DNA of 64,000 nucleotides from JAJEFO01 sp965214325. GTDB taxonomy: Bacteria > Pseudomonadota > Alphaproteobacteria > Rhodobacterales > Rhodobacteraceae. The DNA lies in assembly GCA_965214325.1 (NCBI GenBank), contig CBDCBG010000006.1, positions 2,666,001 through 2,730,000 of the forward strand. Direction: 5' to 3'. The notes under the pieces are model-generated. The model worked only from the letters and a program-made list of their open reading frames with translations. It made no database searches and was not told where the DNA came from. Shown one piece after another: positions 9,290 to 19,735 of this stretch. Numbering within the stretch: position 1 is the stretch's first letter; every line of letters starts with the position of its first letter. A program made the translations under genes and the position numbers.

Positions 9290-9515
9290 CCGGACCAAGA
9301 TCCAATTCGTTGTACGCGAATTCGCGCTCCTCGCGGCCTTCGATCACAGGCACCAGCGAGCAACTTTGGATACCTTCGGGCCGATCGGCTCCCGCCCAGC
9401 CGTAGAAGGTGGCTGTGAGGTCCAGCGTGGAGACGGGATCGGCTATCCTGTGACCCTCCGGGATCCTGGGGCCGAGCATGGCTGGTGGCTCGACGAAGGC
9501 ATTGATAATACTGAA
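9290..9515 (-). pseudogene. Sulfatase, internal or C-terminal fragment
   Basis: On the minus strand VEPPAMLGPRIPEGHRIADP, VSTLDLTATFYGWAGAD and REEREFAYNELDLGP match the region of type I sulfatases where the catalytic fold ends and the C-terminal subdomain begins. The frame is cut by the ISKra4 element at 9289 and does not continue on its far side. It could be part of the same broken gene as the sulfatase pseudogene at 30271-30951, but nothing in the sequence proves that. Confidence 0.6.
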
Positions 9516-9548
9516 AATGCCGCGACGGTCCGTGCTTGGCATGACGTA

Positions 9549-9995
9549 ATGGGCACCTCCCTAACACTTTCTTCCACCGAAGCCGGAACGGCGACCCGCA
9601 ATGGGCGCGCGGTCGGCAAGGCGGCGTTCTGCCACTCACTATCCGGGTCCTATGTCGGCGGAGCATTCGTTGCGGATGCTGTACTGGATGCCGACATGCT
9701 CAGTGGTTCAATCACGGGCTTCGATATTGATGGTGTGAAACCGGACTGGACCGTCGAGTTGATGAAGCATGCCATGACTGGCGCCGGCATTGCTGTTGAT
9801 GCCGGCGCCCAAACGAAATGGACCATCGGCGAGACAGAAGGAGATGCGAGTGGTTCCTGGTCGGCGGAGTTCTGCGACACACCCGTAAACCAGCACCAAT
9901 CGTCGGGCGTTGCCGGAGGTTTCCAGGCCCAATACGAGAGCGATGGCTTCATGGTCGGCTCGCTCGGAGCCGAGCGGCAACAGGCGTTCATCTAC
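9549..9995 (+). pseudogene. TbpB-like surface barrel protein, C-terminal fragment
   Basis: The frame from 9549 contains SGSITGFDIDGVKPDW, TKWTIGETEGDASGSWSAEF and HQSSGVAGGFQAQYESDGF followed by MVGSLGAER. This run of a W-containing strand, GSWSAEF and SGVAGGF is typical of the C-terminal beta-barrel of transferrin-binding-protein-like lipoproteins (PF01298-like). The N-terminus is missing and the frame runs on past the domain without a matching end, so it is a fragment. Confidence 0.5.
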
Positions 9996-10141
9996 ACGGC
10001 TCATGAGGCGCCCAAGCCTACGGTGCCGACGCCGCCAAGCGTCCGACGGGCATCTTTGGAGGCTTCTCTGACCGCGACGCAGCCGGCGCTTTCGTCACGA
10101 CCAAGGACTGATGCAGCCTGAGAGGGCATAAAACCGGGAAA

Positions 10142-10160
10142 GGGCGGCCTTGCGCCGCCC
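10142..10160 (+). terminator. Hairpin terminator
   Basis: A 7-bp GC stem (GGGCGGC with GCCGCCC, loop of 5) followed by ATTCATTTT; probably the original terminator of the TbpB-like gene upstream. Confidence 0.55.
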
Positions 10161-10520
10161 ATTCATTTTCGAGGCACCTGCGGCTCCCATGTGGCCCATC
10201 GCATTCAGGGCGCAATCGTGCCGACCCCGCTTTCCGCCGCGGTGGCGTCGCCGAGACCGACGTCCGTGCCCCGGCGACCATAGGCTGCAATCCTGCCGCA
10301 GGCCCGCGGACAGAACGAGGGTCAGCAGTTGAGCGTCCGCTTCCTTCCGGAGCGGGCAGAGCCTCGGGACCGGCCGACTGGACGACCCGGTGGATGGCGG
10401 ACCTGAAGACCGGGTCGCGAAGCCCCGTCCTCGGGTTCGTCCATGCGCAGACGGCCTCCGTCTCCGCCCGGGACAGCGACCGCGCGAACTGCGCGGCGAC
10501 GATAACCGCCGTTGATGACG
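10161..10520. other. No recognisable gene
   Basis: About 360 bases without a supported frame, RNA or terminal repeat. Confidence 0.4.
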
Positions 10521-10862
10521 TCAGTCGCGCGGCAGCCGCTCGTCCAAGATAGCTTCGATGCGGGCAAGGGCGGCGGTGTTGGTCTGGACTTGATCCCGAA
10601 CAGCGGCGACCTCGCCCCGAACAGAGCCGATCTCCGCATAGAGGAAGCCGGTCGCGGCCACCCCCAGCGCGACGAGCACGCCGCCGATCCGCTTGATCCA
10701 GAGAACATCATTTCGGATCTCTGCCAGATCCGCCGTGCTCGCGACGCCGCCGATCACACCGGCCCGGACGACTTCCGCGATCGCCTCGGCCTGGCGATTC
10801 TCAAGGCCACTTTCCTGAAGGAACCGGATAGTGGCCTTGGTGTTGAACGAAGCATCAGCCAT
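10521..10862 (-). CDS. Small coiled-coil membrane-anchored protein, function unknown
   Basis: A 113-residue frame from ATG 10862 (MADASFNTKATIRFLQESGL) to the TGA at 10521-10523. It has an N-terminal alpha-helical part, one predicted membrane helix (IGGVLVALGVAATGFLYAEI near residues 62-81) and a C-terminal heptad-like stretch ending ARIEAILDERLPRD. The layout (helix, membrane span, coiled coil) recalls DUF1640/CCDC90-type proteins, but the similarity is only in architecture. An upstream in-frame ATG at 10895 exists; the inner start fits better because the extra 11 residues are Cys/Arg-rich. Codon pattern and balanced composition favour a real gene. Confidence 0.6.
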   Translation of the reverse strand: MADASFNTKATIRFLQESGLENRQAEAIAEVVRAGVIGGVASTADLAEIRNDVLWIKRIGGVLVALGVAATGFLYAEIGSVRGEVAAVRDQVQTNTAALARIEAILDERLPRD

Positions 10863-11065
10863 GCCGAGAATGTAGCACCTTCTGCCCGCCGCCACAACCT
10901 ACCGAACCAAGCATGTCAGCGTCTGCCAGCACCGCTCATCGGCAGCTATGATCGCCGGGACGCTGGCCCTCGTGGGCTGCGGGGGGGGGATAAGCGCTAA
11001 CTTGTTTGCAATCATTCGGGAAGCCTGCTACGGTTTGCCAAGGGTCGGCATTTCGGAGGCAAGCC
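10863..11065. other. Gap with a possible lipoprotein start and left flank of an IS4 element
   Basis: The plus strand reads MIAGTLALVGCGG from ATG 10948, which looks like a lipoprotein signal with a lipobox, running into a run of nine or ten G residues and then the IS4 region. It may be a truncated host gene. The IS4 left end was not defined. Confidence 0.3.
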
Positions 11066-12287
11066 ATGGACGAGGACTGGACACTGCTCCTGAGCTTCCT
11101 TCCCCGGGAATGGGACGAGCTCGCGGTTTCGTCGGGAGCCCTGAAGGGGCTGCGCAAGGACAAGGATCCGGAGAGCCTGCTTCGGGTCCTGCTGATCCAT
11201 CTTAGCTGCGGGCATTCGCTGCGGGAGACCGCGGTCCGGGCCCGGCAGGCCGGGCTTGCGGACCTTTCGGACGTGGCGCTGATGAAGCGGCTGCGAAAGT
11301 CGAAGACGTGGCTTCGGGCCCTGTGCCTGTCGCTTTTCCGCGAACTGGGTGTCGCGGTCTCGGGCGAGGCTGGCTTCCAAGTGCGGGCCTTCGACGCGAC
11401 GACGGTCAAGGAACCCGGCAAGACCGGCGCTTTGTGGCGCATCCATTACAGCGTCGCCTTGCCGGCGCTGGTCTGCGACCATTTCCGGATCACCCCCACC
11501 AAGGGCAAGGGGACCGGAGAGACGTTCCGGCAGTTCCCGGTTTCGGCCGGGGACTTCGTGCTTGCCGACCGTGGCTGCTCCACGGCGCAGGGCATCGCCC
11601 ATGTCGCGGCCTGCGGCGGCCATGTCACGGTTCGGGTCAACACCGGCAGCCTTGGCTTCGTCACCCGGGACGGTTCGCCGTTCGACCTCGGGACGGCGCT
11701 GTCGTCCTTGGACCGTCCCGGCATGGTCGGGTCCTGGACCGTGGCGACCGCCGCCGCCGACCCGGTCGAGGGCCGGGTCTGCGCGATCCGGAAGTCCGAA
11801 GAGGCGATCCGGCAGGCGCACGACCGGATCCGAAGGGAGGCAGGCAAGTCCGGCAAGGCCCCGAAACCGGAAACCTTCGAGTACGCCAGGTACGTGATCC
11901 TGTTCTCGACCTTTCCCGACGATCGCTTCGATGCCGACGCGGTCCTGCAATGGTACCGTCTTCGATGGCAGGTGGAACTGGTGTTCAAGCGGTTCAAGTC
12001 CTTGGCCGGGCTGGGACACCTGCCGAAGCACGACGACGACAGCGCCGAAGCCTGGCTCTACGGCAAGCTCCTGACAGCGCTCCTCGCCGAAAAGTTCATC
12101 CATCAGGCCCGCGCCGTTTCCCCCTGGGGGTACGGCATCACGACACCGCCGTAGTCCCGGCGCCTGTCGCGAGTTCGCCTTGGTTCACAACCAGATCGTC
12201 CGGGCGATCGAGCCGGCCCTGCCCCTCGCCGACATGCTCGCCGAATGGAAAGAGATGTCCCAAGAACGAGATTTCCCAAGCGTTTGA
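11066..12287 (+). pseudogene. IS4-family transposase with late frameshift
   Basis: Starts at ATG 11066 after a GGAGG. It carries AFDATTVKEPGKTGALWRIH (first aspartate), FVLADRGCSTAQGIAHVAA (second) and QWYRLRWQVELVFKRFKSLA, the Y-R-E-K signature of IS4 transposases. The frame stops at 12152-12154, but the family C-terminus (REFALVHNQIVRAIEPALPL, then ADMLAEWKEMSQERDFPSV) continues in the next frame to the TGA at 12285-12287, so one base is missing or added between 12120 and 12165. All catalytic residues lie before the break, so a shortened protein might still be made. The element lies where nusG would be expected downstream of secE. Confidence 0.78.
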
Positions 12288-12398
12288 GTTGCAGTTTGGG
12301 CAGGATCCAGTGTTTCGCGTCTGGAACCCGGTTTGCGCCGGAATCCACCGCCAGTGACGCTTCCCGAAGAATGGGAATCCAGTGACTTGAACGGACCG

Positions 12399-12596
12399 CT
12401 AGCCGAAGATTGACAGAATGCCTTGAAGTCCCTGCCGGATCAGGAAATCAATCAGGAAAAAAAACGCTGCTGTCGCGATGGTCAGCATGAAGACCATGGC
12501 GGAAGTGAGCACGACTTCACGCCGCGCCGGCCAAACGACCTTGGCAACTTCCGCGCGGACCTGCTGAATGAACTGAAGCGGGTTTGTCATCGCCAT
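12399..12596 (-). CDS. secE: SecE, preprotein translocase subunit
   Basis: A 65-residue protein (MAMTNPLQFIQQVRAEVAKV) with the conserved amphipathic helix, the VWPARREVVLTSAMVF segment and one membrane helix (ATAAFFFLIDFLI). SecE clamps the SecY channel in the inner membrane. A GAGGAC motif lies about 5 bases before the ATG. Bacterial order is tuf, tRNA-Trp, secE, nusG; here tRNA-Trp is 2 kb upstream, separated by an ISKra4-like element, and nusG is missing downstream. The gene itself is intact, but its normal promoter region may have been displaced by the insertion. Confidence 0.92.
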   Translation of the reverse strand: MAMTNPLQFIQQVRAEVAKVVWPARREVVLTSAMVFMLTIATAAFFFLIDFLIRQGLQGILSIFG

Positions 12597-12720
12597 GTTT
12601 CGTCCTCATGCGTTTCGGCGCAAATACGCGCTTCGCCATTTGAATTCAAGGCTTGGCCCCGCAATGGGGCGCGATTCTCGTATGGTTCACCTTTCGATTC
12701 CAAGATGTTCTTCTCGCGAA

Positions 12721-14164
12721 TCACGCGGCAAGTGCGACCTGCGCCACCGGCCGGTTGTCGTTGGCGCATTGCGGTGGCTTCCAGCCGCCGCAGCGGTTCA
12801 GGCGCGGGGCCGCGGCGGCCCAAGCCCGGTCGAAGCGTCCGGACTTGAGAAGCGACCGGAAGGTCAGGACGCCCTGGCCGCCGTCGCGGCCCCAGCTTTG
12901 TCCGGAGCGCTTCATCCGGGCAGTCACGAGAACCTTGTTCGCGGATTCCACGGCACCGGAACCGATGGCGTAGCCTGCGTCGGCGGCGTCCGCGTAGTTC
13001 ATGCGGCGGCGGTTGTTGCGGAAGTAGGCCAGCTCCTTCCGGATGTCGTCGGCACCCTTGCCCTTCCGCAGCAGGTGGCGCATCGCGTCGATCACCTTGC
13101 CGGCGCCCTTGGGGTCGTGGCGCAGGACATGCCGCCACTTCTCGAACCAGGCCGTGCCTCCTGCCGTGTCCGGGCCGTAGGCGGCGTCGGCCGCGGCACT
13201 CAAATGCTGAGTCGCGTGCCAAAAATCTATCAGGGTCACGTCGGGGCACAGGGAGTCCAGGAACGCCCAGTTGTCCTTCGCGCCATCGGCGACTGCCGCA
13301 AGCTTCAGGTCCGGATTGCGGTCCAGCCAGTGGAACGCCTCGGCCTTCAGCCGAGACTTCAGGCCCGCCTTGCCGGCTTCGGGAAGACGCCCGAAGTACC
13401 GGCTCTCCAGCATGTTCCCCTCCGCGTCGACCAAGGCCACGACGCCGCACGACGCCTCGCGCCAGCCTGCGTCCGTTGCCTTTCCGTCTGCCGTCTCGGC
13501 GTTCATGCGCATCATGACGCCGTCGAGCGAGACAAGAAGCGACACAGCCTCCGCTGGCATCTCCTCCTGCTCCCGGAGATCGCCCAGAAGCGCGCCGGAA
13601 CACGCCTCAATACAGGTTCCCGCCTCCCCGGAAAGTCGCACCAGGGACGCCGTCGAAGGCCCCTTGCCGCAAAGCCTCTTCCAAGCGTCCGCGCTCTCGC
13701 GGGCCGTCAGGCCGCTCATCAGGTACATCGAGAGACCCGCCGCCGCCGGACGTCAGGCCAAGGACGGCCTCGGCCGGAACCAGGGACGCGCCGTGGCCCG
13801 AGGGGCGGTACCGCGACCGGAGGAAGTCGACCGGTCCGAACATCGTCATCGCGTGGCCCGGCGTGACCTCTGCCTTCCGGTAGGCCCTGCCGTCGACCTG
13901 CAGCGAGGGCCCGTGGTCGTCCAGCGCCGCGAACGCGTCGGCCAGGACCGAACGGGCCATGCCGAAGACCATGTCGCGAACGGCGCCCTCGGCTTCCAGC
14001 GGATCGTCCCGGTACAGGGCCGCGACGTTCTCCGCCAGGCCGATCTCGGCGGCCCTCTCGACCAGGGCGACGCCCGCTTTCGTGAGGCCGTCCATGGCCG
14101 TCGCGACGGATCCGCGTCCATCGTCGATGTTGGCAATCGGGTTCTCTGGCTGTAGGCTTTCCAT
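12721..14164 (-). pseudogene. ISKra4-like transposase, frameshifted (third type)
   Basis: Begins at ATG 14164 (MESLQPENPIANIDDG) after AAAGGA and ends at 12721. The N-terminal part continues to about 13740 (VRDMVFGMARSVLADAFAAL); the remainder, from MYLMSGLTARESADAWKRLC through LLVSLDGVMMRMNAETADG, LAAVADGAKDNWAFLD and FWHATQHLSAAAD to WGRDGGQGVLTFRSLLKSGR, lies in another frame. These are the ISKra4 DDE landmarks. The shift sits in a GGC-repeat run near 13742. It is only distantly related to copies A and B. It has separated secE from tRNA-Trp. Confidence 0.72.
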
Positions 14165-14595
14165 CGGAGCGTTCCTTTCCGCCCCCGTCCAGGGGCATTT
14201 GATTGATGCAAGGAACGCTCTACCACACCGGCCCGTCAGGGCCAGGCGTCCGCCAGACATGGAAAGAACGCGACCCGCCCGGCGAATTTTCGCGGAATCC
14301 GCCGGATCAGCGGCCGTCGCCGGAGACGGCCTCGAAAATGTCGTGTGATTTCAGCGCTCTGAAAAAACCGCCATCCGCCATACAGAAATCGCACCCCCCG
14401 CAATCCTGGCTGGCCGCCACCTGCCACGGAGACCCGAGAACCCGTTCCGGTCGGCATCGCCCCGATGCACCGGTTCGCCTCGGCAATCCCGAGGCTTCAA
14501 GGCGGGCTTGCAATTGACTGGAACAATTCACCGTTTGCGACAGGTCCAAGGTGCGACGGAGACTGACCGTCACTTCCCGAGAGACCTTTCGGACA
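14165..14595. other. IS flank, no recognisable gene
   Basis: Holds an 11-bp inverted repeat GAGCGTTCCTT (14167-14177) with its complement at 14209-14219, probably tied to the end of the ISKra4-like element, and otherwise nothing recognised. Confidence 0.4.
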
Positions 14596-14671
14596 TGGCA
14601 GGGGCGGAGGGGCTCGAACCCCCGACCCTCGGTTTTGGAGACCGATGCTCTACCAACTGAGCTACACCCCT
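14596..14671 (-). tRNA. tRNA-Trp (CCA anticodon)
   Basis: A 76-base cloverleaf on the minus strand with a 7-bp acceptor stem (AGGGGTG with CGCCCCT), D-arm GCTCAGTTGGTAGAGC, anticodon loop CTCCAAA giving CCA, T-loop GGTTCGAGCC and an encoded 3' CCA. It lies just downstream of tuf, the usual tuf / trnW / secE arrangement. Confidence 0.97.
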
Positions 14672-14777
14672 CCAAGTCCGAGCCTCCCCGTTAAGGCAGT
14701 GCCGCGACAGAATCAAGGGAAAGACGACTTTCGATCCGAGAATGATGCCCCGCAAGGAAATCCGCGCAACGGCAACG

Positions 14778-14803
14778 AAAAGGGCCGTTCCCGTGAACGG
14801 CCC
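14778..14803 (-). terminator. Terminator after tuf
   Basis: 9-bp stem GGGCCGTTC / GAACGGCCC with a 4-base loop, followed on the minus strand by TTTT. It lies 74 bases after the tuf stop and about 105 before tRNA-Trp. The other side carries GTTTTTG, so it could work both ways. Confidence 0.75.
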
Positions 14804-14876
14804 GTTTTTGTCGGCTGGATCTTCGTCGACGTTGCGCTTTCCCAGCAACATGAGCTGGTTCGCGGCCGTTCCGGCG

Positions 14877-15161
14877 TCAGTCGAGGATGTTCGTGACCAC
14901 GCCGGAGCCGACGGTCCGTCCGCCCTCGCGGATGGCGAAGCGAAGCCCCTTCTCCATCGCGATCGGCGCGATCAGCTCCGCCGTGAACTTCAGGTTGTCG
15001 CCCGGCATCACCATCTCCGTCCCCTCGGGAAGCGTCACCGTCCCCGTCACGTCCGTCGTCCGGAAGTAGAACTGCGGGCGGTAGTTCGCGAAGAACGGCG
15101 TGTGACGCCCCCCTTCCTCCTTGGTCAGGACATACACCTCGCACTCCAACGTCCCGACATA
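14877..15161 (-). pseudogene. tuf: EF-Tu, C-terminal fragment (tuf split by insertion)
   Basis: The frame ending at the TGA 14877-14879 contains ECEVYVLTKEEGGRHTPFF, NYRPQFYFRTTDVTG, MVMPGDNLKFTAELIAPIAM and ends GGRTVGSGVVTNILD: the third domain of elongation factor Tu. The first 300 or so residues are at 17998-18921, separated by the serine-recombinase element. Joining the two at the CGACATA repeats restores a continuous frame (HTRFDYV then GTLECEVYVL), six residues longer at the join than a typical EF-Tu. With the element in place no full EF-Tu can be made from this locus, so another tuf copy must exist. Confidence 0.9.
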
Positions 15162-15184
15162 CTGCCCATTATCACGCTTCCGAA

Positions 15185-15610
15185 CTGACGATCCATTACC
15201 GGTTCCATCCCTTTGTCGGCGAGAAGGTGGAAGTGAGGCAGCGCCTCCCGTCCCCGTCCGGGGCCACTTTTCATGTCCGCCTGCTGTCAAGCGGTCGCAC
15301 GCTGGCGATTCGCGAATGGATGACCTGGCCGGAGTCGGCGGCCTGGGCGGTGCGTGACCATCCGAGGCTCTCGCGCGAGGCTTTGTCGGACCTGCGCATG
15401 ATCGTCGACACTGTTGTCTCGAACCTTGCAGACGACGGAGGCGACGATGAAGCGAGACAGGCGGACGACACGACAGGGGCGGCTGTTCGGGCCGGACGGT
15501 CCCCGCAACGTCCTGGAGGGAGACCGGAAGGCGGAACTGCTGGCGCTAGTGGCGCAGCTGATCCGGGAGGCGGCGACGAACCGCGCGGCAGGCGAGGGAG
15601 GCGGGCATGA
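15185..15610 (+). CDS. DUF5372-like small protein of recombinase element
   Basis: Similarity begins at TIHYRFHPFVGEKVEVRQRL and continues with HVRLLSSGRTLAIREWMTWP, a pattern I recognise in the small proteins (DUF5372) that precede serine recombinases of this type. Function is unknown; a DNA-binding or accessory role in recombination is only inferred. No ATG is available: CTG 15185 keeps the conserved start, GTG 15227 is the next option. The long low-complexity C-terminal tail overlaps the next gene by about 160 bases, so the frame may have been extended by loss of an earlier stop. Confidence 0.5.
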   Translation: MTIHYRFHPFVGEKVEVRQRLPSPSGATFHVRLLSSGRTLAIREWMTWPESAAWAVRDHPRLSREALSDLRMIVDTVVSNLADDGGDDEARQADDTTGAAVRAGRSPQRPGGRPEGGTAGASGAADPGGGDEPRGRRGRRA

Positions 15611-15626
15611 ACAAGATCACGCCTGA
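15447..15626 (+). CDS. Small protein between DUF5372-like gene and recombinase
   Basis: A 59-residue frame from ATG 15447 (MKRDRRTTRQGRLFGPDGPR) with a leucine-rich helix (AELLALVAQLIREA) and a C-terminus ending HEQDHA. The same kind of short protein with a QDH-type ending precedes this class of recombinase in other genomes, as far as I recall. Its stop lies 17 bases inside the recombinase gene, so translation is coupled. No function can be assigned. Confidence 0.55.
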   Translation: MKRDRRTTRQGRLFGPDGPRNVLEGDRKAELLALVAQLIREAATNRAAGEGGGHEQDHA

Positions 15627-17691
15627 CCATCTCGCGCGAAAGGCGATCGTGTATGTCCGCCAGTCCTCCGCGCACCAGGTGCGTCACAACACGGGGAGCC
15701 AGGAGTGGCAGTACGGGCTCAAGGCCCGTGCCGGGGACCTCGGCTGGCCGGACGTCACCTTCATCGACCAGGATCTCGGCCTGTCGGGCGGCGGCGGCGC
15801 CTCTCGGCCCGGCTTCGAGATCATGCTCGACGCCGTCTGCAACCGGGAAGTCGGCATCATCCTCTCGGTGGACGCAACAAGGCTTTCGCGAAACGGCCGG
15901 GAATGGCACACGCTTCTGGAGTTCTGCGGCGTCGTCGGCTGCCTGCTGGCCGACGAGCAGACGGTCTGCGACCCCCGCCTGCCGACGGACAGGATGGTGC
16001 TCGGCATGCACGGCGCCATGTCGGAGCTGGAGCTTGCGAACATGCGCAGGCGCTCGGTCGAGGGCCGGAACCGCAAGGCGGCGCGGGGCGAGCTGTTCCT
16101 GGCCGTGTCGGCCGGATACCGGCGCGTCGGCCGGAACGCGATCGAGAAGGATCCGGACCTGCGCGTCCGCGCGGCGATCGAGCTCGTCTTTCGCAAGTTC
16201 GACGAGATGCAGAGCATCCGGCAGGTCCATCTCTGGTTCCGCGACGAGGGTCTCGAACTGCCGTCACGGCCGAAGAGCGAGGGGGAACAGTTGCGGTGGC
16301 AGGTGCCGAACCATGCGCGGGTGCACGAGATCCTGACCAATCCGGTCCATGCCGGCGCCTATGCGTACGGACGCACCGAGAGCCAGGTCGAGCTTCGCGA
16401 CGGGCGGAAGAAGGTCACGCGAAAGGTGGTGAGCGACCCGGACGACTGGCAGGTCTTCATCCCGGACAGCCATGAGGGCTATGTCAGCCTGGAGACCTGC
16501 GAACGGAACCGGCGCGTGATCGCGGACAACAGCACGAAGATGATGCCCTCGGGACGGCGCGGCGCGGTGCGCGGCGGCGCCGCCCTGCTTGCGGGGCTGC
16601 TGCGCTGCGGCCACTGCGGCCGCAGGATGACGGTGTCCTGCAACGGCCGTGGAGGCGCCGTGCTGCGGTACGTCTGCAGGGGCGCGGCCAATTCCGGCGG
16701 AACGGCGTGCATCTCGTTCGGCGGTCTTTCCGTGGACGAGGCGGTCGGCGGCGAGATCGTCCGCATTCTCGAGCCGATCGGCCTGGAGGCGGCGCTCCGC
16801 GCGATCGATGACGATGCCGAGGCAGGATCGGAGGCGGTTCGCCAGCATGAGATCGTGATCGAGCGCGCGCGCTACGAGGCCGATCGCGCGTGGCGGCAGT
16901 ACGATGCCGTCGATCCCGGGAATCGGCAGGTGGCGGGTGAACTGGAGCGGCGATGGAACGAGCGCCTGGTTGCGGTGCAGACCGCCGAGGATGCGCTGAA
17001 AAGCGCGCGTGAAACCCACGCGGACACAAGGATGGACGACGGGGAGCGGGATGCCTGCCTGCAGCTCGGCGCCGACCTTGAGGAGGCATGGAACCACGAG
17101 GGCGTCACGGCGGAGGCCCGCAAGCGCATCCTGCGCGCCGCGCTCGAGGAAGTCATGGCCTGGCGCGAGGACCGGCGGACCAGGCTGCTGCTGCACTGGC
17201 GTGGCGGCGACCACACGGAGCTGTTCGTCGCCCAGAGGTCCAAGGGCCTGCATCGCCATGCGACCGATGCCGACACCGGAGCCCTGATCACGGGACTGGC
17301 GCGACAAATGCCGGACATGGCGATCGCGGCATTGCTGAACCGGCTGGGACGGCGCACCGGCAAGGGCCACGGCTGGAGAAAGGCAAGCGTCTGCAGTTTC
17401 CGCAACAGGCGCGACATCCCTCCCTACAGGGAGGGCGAGCGGCAGGAGCGCGGCGAAATGACGTTGACCGAAGCCGCCGCAGCCCTGAAGGTCGATTATC
17501 AGAAGGCGCATCGCCTGATCCAGGAGGGGCGCCTGCCCGCGCGGCAGCTGTGCCCGAGGGCGCCCTGGATCATCTCTGCGACCGATGTCGAACGCCTGCG
17601 CACGGACGAGCGGCCTGACACGGTTCAGCCGGCGCTGTTCGAAGAGCTGGAACAGCCGCTGCCAGGCAGCGGGAAGCCCTGCGAAGACTGA
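15607..17691 (+). CDS. Large serine recombinase
   Basis: A 694-residue protein. The N-terminal resolvase domain has AIVYVRQSSAHQ with the nucleophilic serine near residue 20 and DQDLGLSGGG and SRNGREWHTLL landmarks; a recombinase domain follows (LTNPVHAGAYAYGR near 245), then a zinc ribbon (LRCGHCGRRM ... RYVC near 333-360), a coiled-coil region (about 410-480) and a C-terminal helix-turn-helix (MTLTEAAAALKVDYQKAHRL near 618). Such enzymes cut both strands through a phosphoserine link and rejoin them at att sites. The gene fills most of the element and is intact. It presumably inserted the element in tuf. Confidence 0.9.
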   Translation: MNKITPDHLARKAIVYVRQSSAHQVRHNTGSQEWQYGLKARAGDLGWPDVTFIDQDLGLSGGGGASRPGFEIMLDAVCNREVGIILSVDATRLSRNGREWHTLLEFCGVVGCLLADEQTVCDPRLPTDRMVLGMHGAMSELELANMRRRSVEGRNRKAARGELFLAVSAGYRRVGRNAIEKDPDLRVRAAIELVFRKFDEMQSIRQVHLWFRDEGLELPSRPKSEGEQLRWQVPNHARVHEILTNPVHAGAYAYGRTESQVELRDGRKKVTRKVVSDPDDWQVFIPDSHEGYVSLETCERNRRVIADNSTKMMPSGRRGAVRGGAALLAGLLRCGHCGRRMTVSCNGRGGAVLRYVCRGAANSGGTACISFGGLSVDEAVGGEIVRILEPIGLEAALRAIDDDAEAGSEAVRQHEIVIERARYEADRAWRQYDAVDPGNRQVAGELERRWNERLVAVQTAEDALKSARETHADTRMDDGERDACLQLGADLEEAWNHEGVTAEARKRILRAALEEVMAWREDRRTRLLLHWRGGDHTELFVAQRSKGLHRHATDADTGALITGLARQMPDMAIAALLNRLGRRTGKGHGWRKASVCSFRNRRDIPPYREGERQERGEMTLTEAAAALKVDYQKAHRLIQEGRLPARQLCPRAPWIISATDVERLRTDERPDTVQPALFEELEQPLPGSGKPCED

Positions 17692-17701
17692 AGGAGCAAC
17701 C

Positions 17702-17788
17702 ATGTCACGGAGATCGGCGGAGCTGGACATGATCGCCATCGACTGCAAAACGGTTCTGTCGCGGATCGGCCGGAAACGGCGGAAATGA
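17702..17788 (+). CDS. 28-residue frame after the recombinase
   Basis: AAGGAGCAACC precedes ATG 17702, and the product MSRRSAELDMIAIDCKTVLS ends in a basic tail (RIGRKRRK). The well-placed ribosome site is the only support. It could be a small DNA-binding accessory or chance. Confidence 0.3.
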   Translation: MSRRSAELDMIAIDCKTVLSRIGRKRRK

Positions 17789-17997
17789 CAAGTGCGCTGC
17801 GATCATCGCGGCCTGCAAGGGGTGTCGGGCCGGACGTGCGGTGGCGACGATCACGTTCGGTGTTCGGAAGACCGCTCAGGCGCAAGAAACAGGGGTCGGA
17901 TCGTCAAACAGAGCGGCCAAAGTGGCCAGAAAGGGGGCGCTATCACAATGTGCGGCAAAATATTACGCGTAAAATCAACGACATGCCGAGGTGGGCA

Positions 17998-18921
<924 letters not shown>

Positions 18922-19735
18922 AGTCCTGCAGTCCCTAGCAGGGTTCAATTTCCGGGGCGCACCTATGGCATCGACCAAGGAAGATCAAGCAGCTGTTGCA
19001 GGCAAAGGTGCGCCCGGTGACAGTTGTCGGGACCAATCCGCGTGAAGCATTGGAAACGGGGTCGCATCACGCGTGGCGCGAGGCCTGAAACTCCCTGGAT
19101 CCGACGGGGAGAACCACGGCCCTGCGCCGGGAGGATTCAAGCCGCAGGAGCGCGGCAACAAGCCGGAATTCCGGCATCAGTATACAGTCGCATGCCTGCG
19201 GAGTCCGACCGAGGACGGGACACCGGCTTGCCCGTCGCTGCCTCGCAGGCATGCGGACGGTTTCACCAAATGCCGGATCGAGGATGGCGAGGTTGCCTGC
19301 CGCAATGTCACTGCCGCGATCTGTCGGCGCAGGAAACGCTCTTGCGCCGACACGGGAATTGTTGAGGCATCTGCCGTGGAATCTGGCGGCGGAGGCCCGC
19401 CAACGGTGCCAGAACTCGACAGCATAGGGCGCGATCACTTTCCAGTGCCCGTAGGCCGGCGTGTGTCCGCATTTCGCAATTTCGGAACCGGCGCGACCGG
19501 ATGCCTCAGTCCAGGACCGAGGGTTCGGGACGGCGACGATTCGAGGCCAGCAGACAATCCAGATCTGACGCCGGTCCAACCGGATGGACCCGGAGAGGGA
19601 CGTCGCCCTCCGAAGGAGTGCCCTCCACTTGATCCGCAGGCCGGAATCAGCTGTGGACAGGTTTGACTCCCTTGGAATTCTGGACATGCGAAAACGGGGA
19701 TTAGCGACGCGCCGGACAACTTTCGAGAATTCGCT
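18922..19735. other. Upstream region of tuf, no supported gene
   Basis: Over 800 bases without a convincing protein. It includes an inverted repeat close to the tuf start (CCGGGGCGCACCT at 18952-18964, AGGTGCGCCCGG at 19006-19017) that could fold in the tuf leader, and one copy of a dispersed 80-bp repeat (19634-19713). Long frames on both strands here look like GC-rich noise. Confidence 0.45.
19634..19713 (+). repeat. Dispersed intergenic repeat, copy 1
   Basis: About three quarters identical by eye, without gaps, to 47951-48033. Shared cores are CCGCAGGCC, GAATCAG, GTGGAC, CTCCCTTGG or TTCCCTTGG and ACGGGG. Here it lies downstream of the SnoaL-like fragment. Confidence 0.6.

Noticed and set aside
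10976..10988. G-run as a phase-variation tract
   Set aside because: It follows only a very short lipoprotein-like start and is cut by IS4 sequence; no full gene is controlled by it.
19067..19687. 206-codon minus-strand frame upstream of tuf
   Set aside because: Overlaps a dispersed repeat, has no recognisable domain, and an equally long frame lies opposite it.
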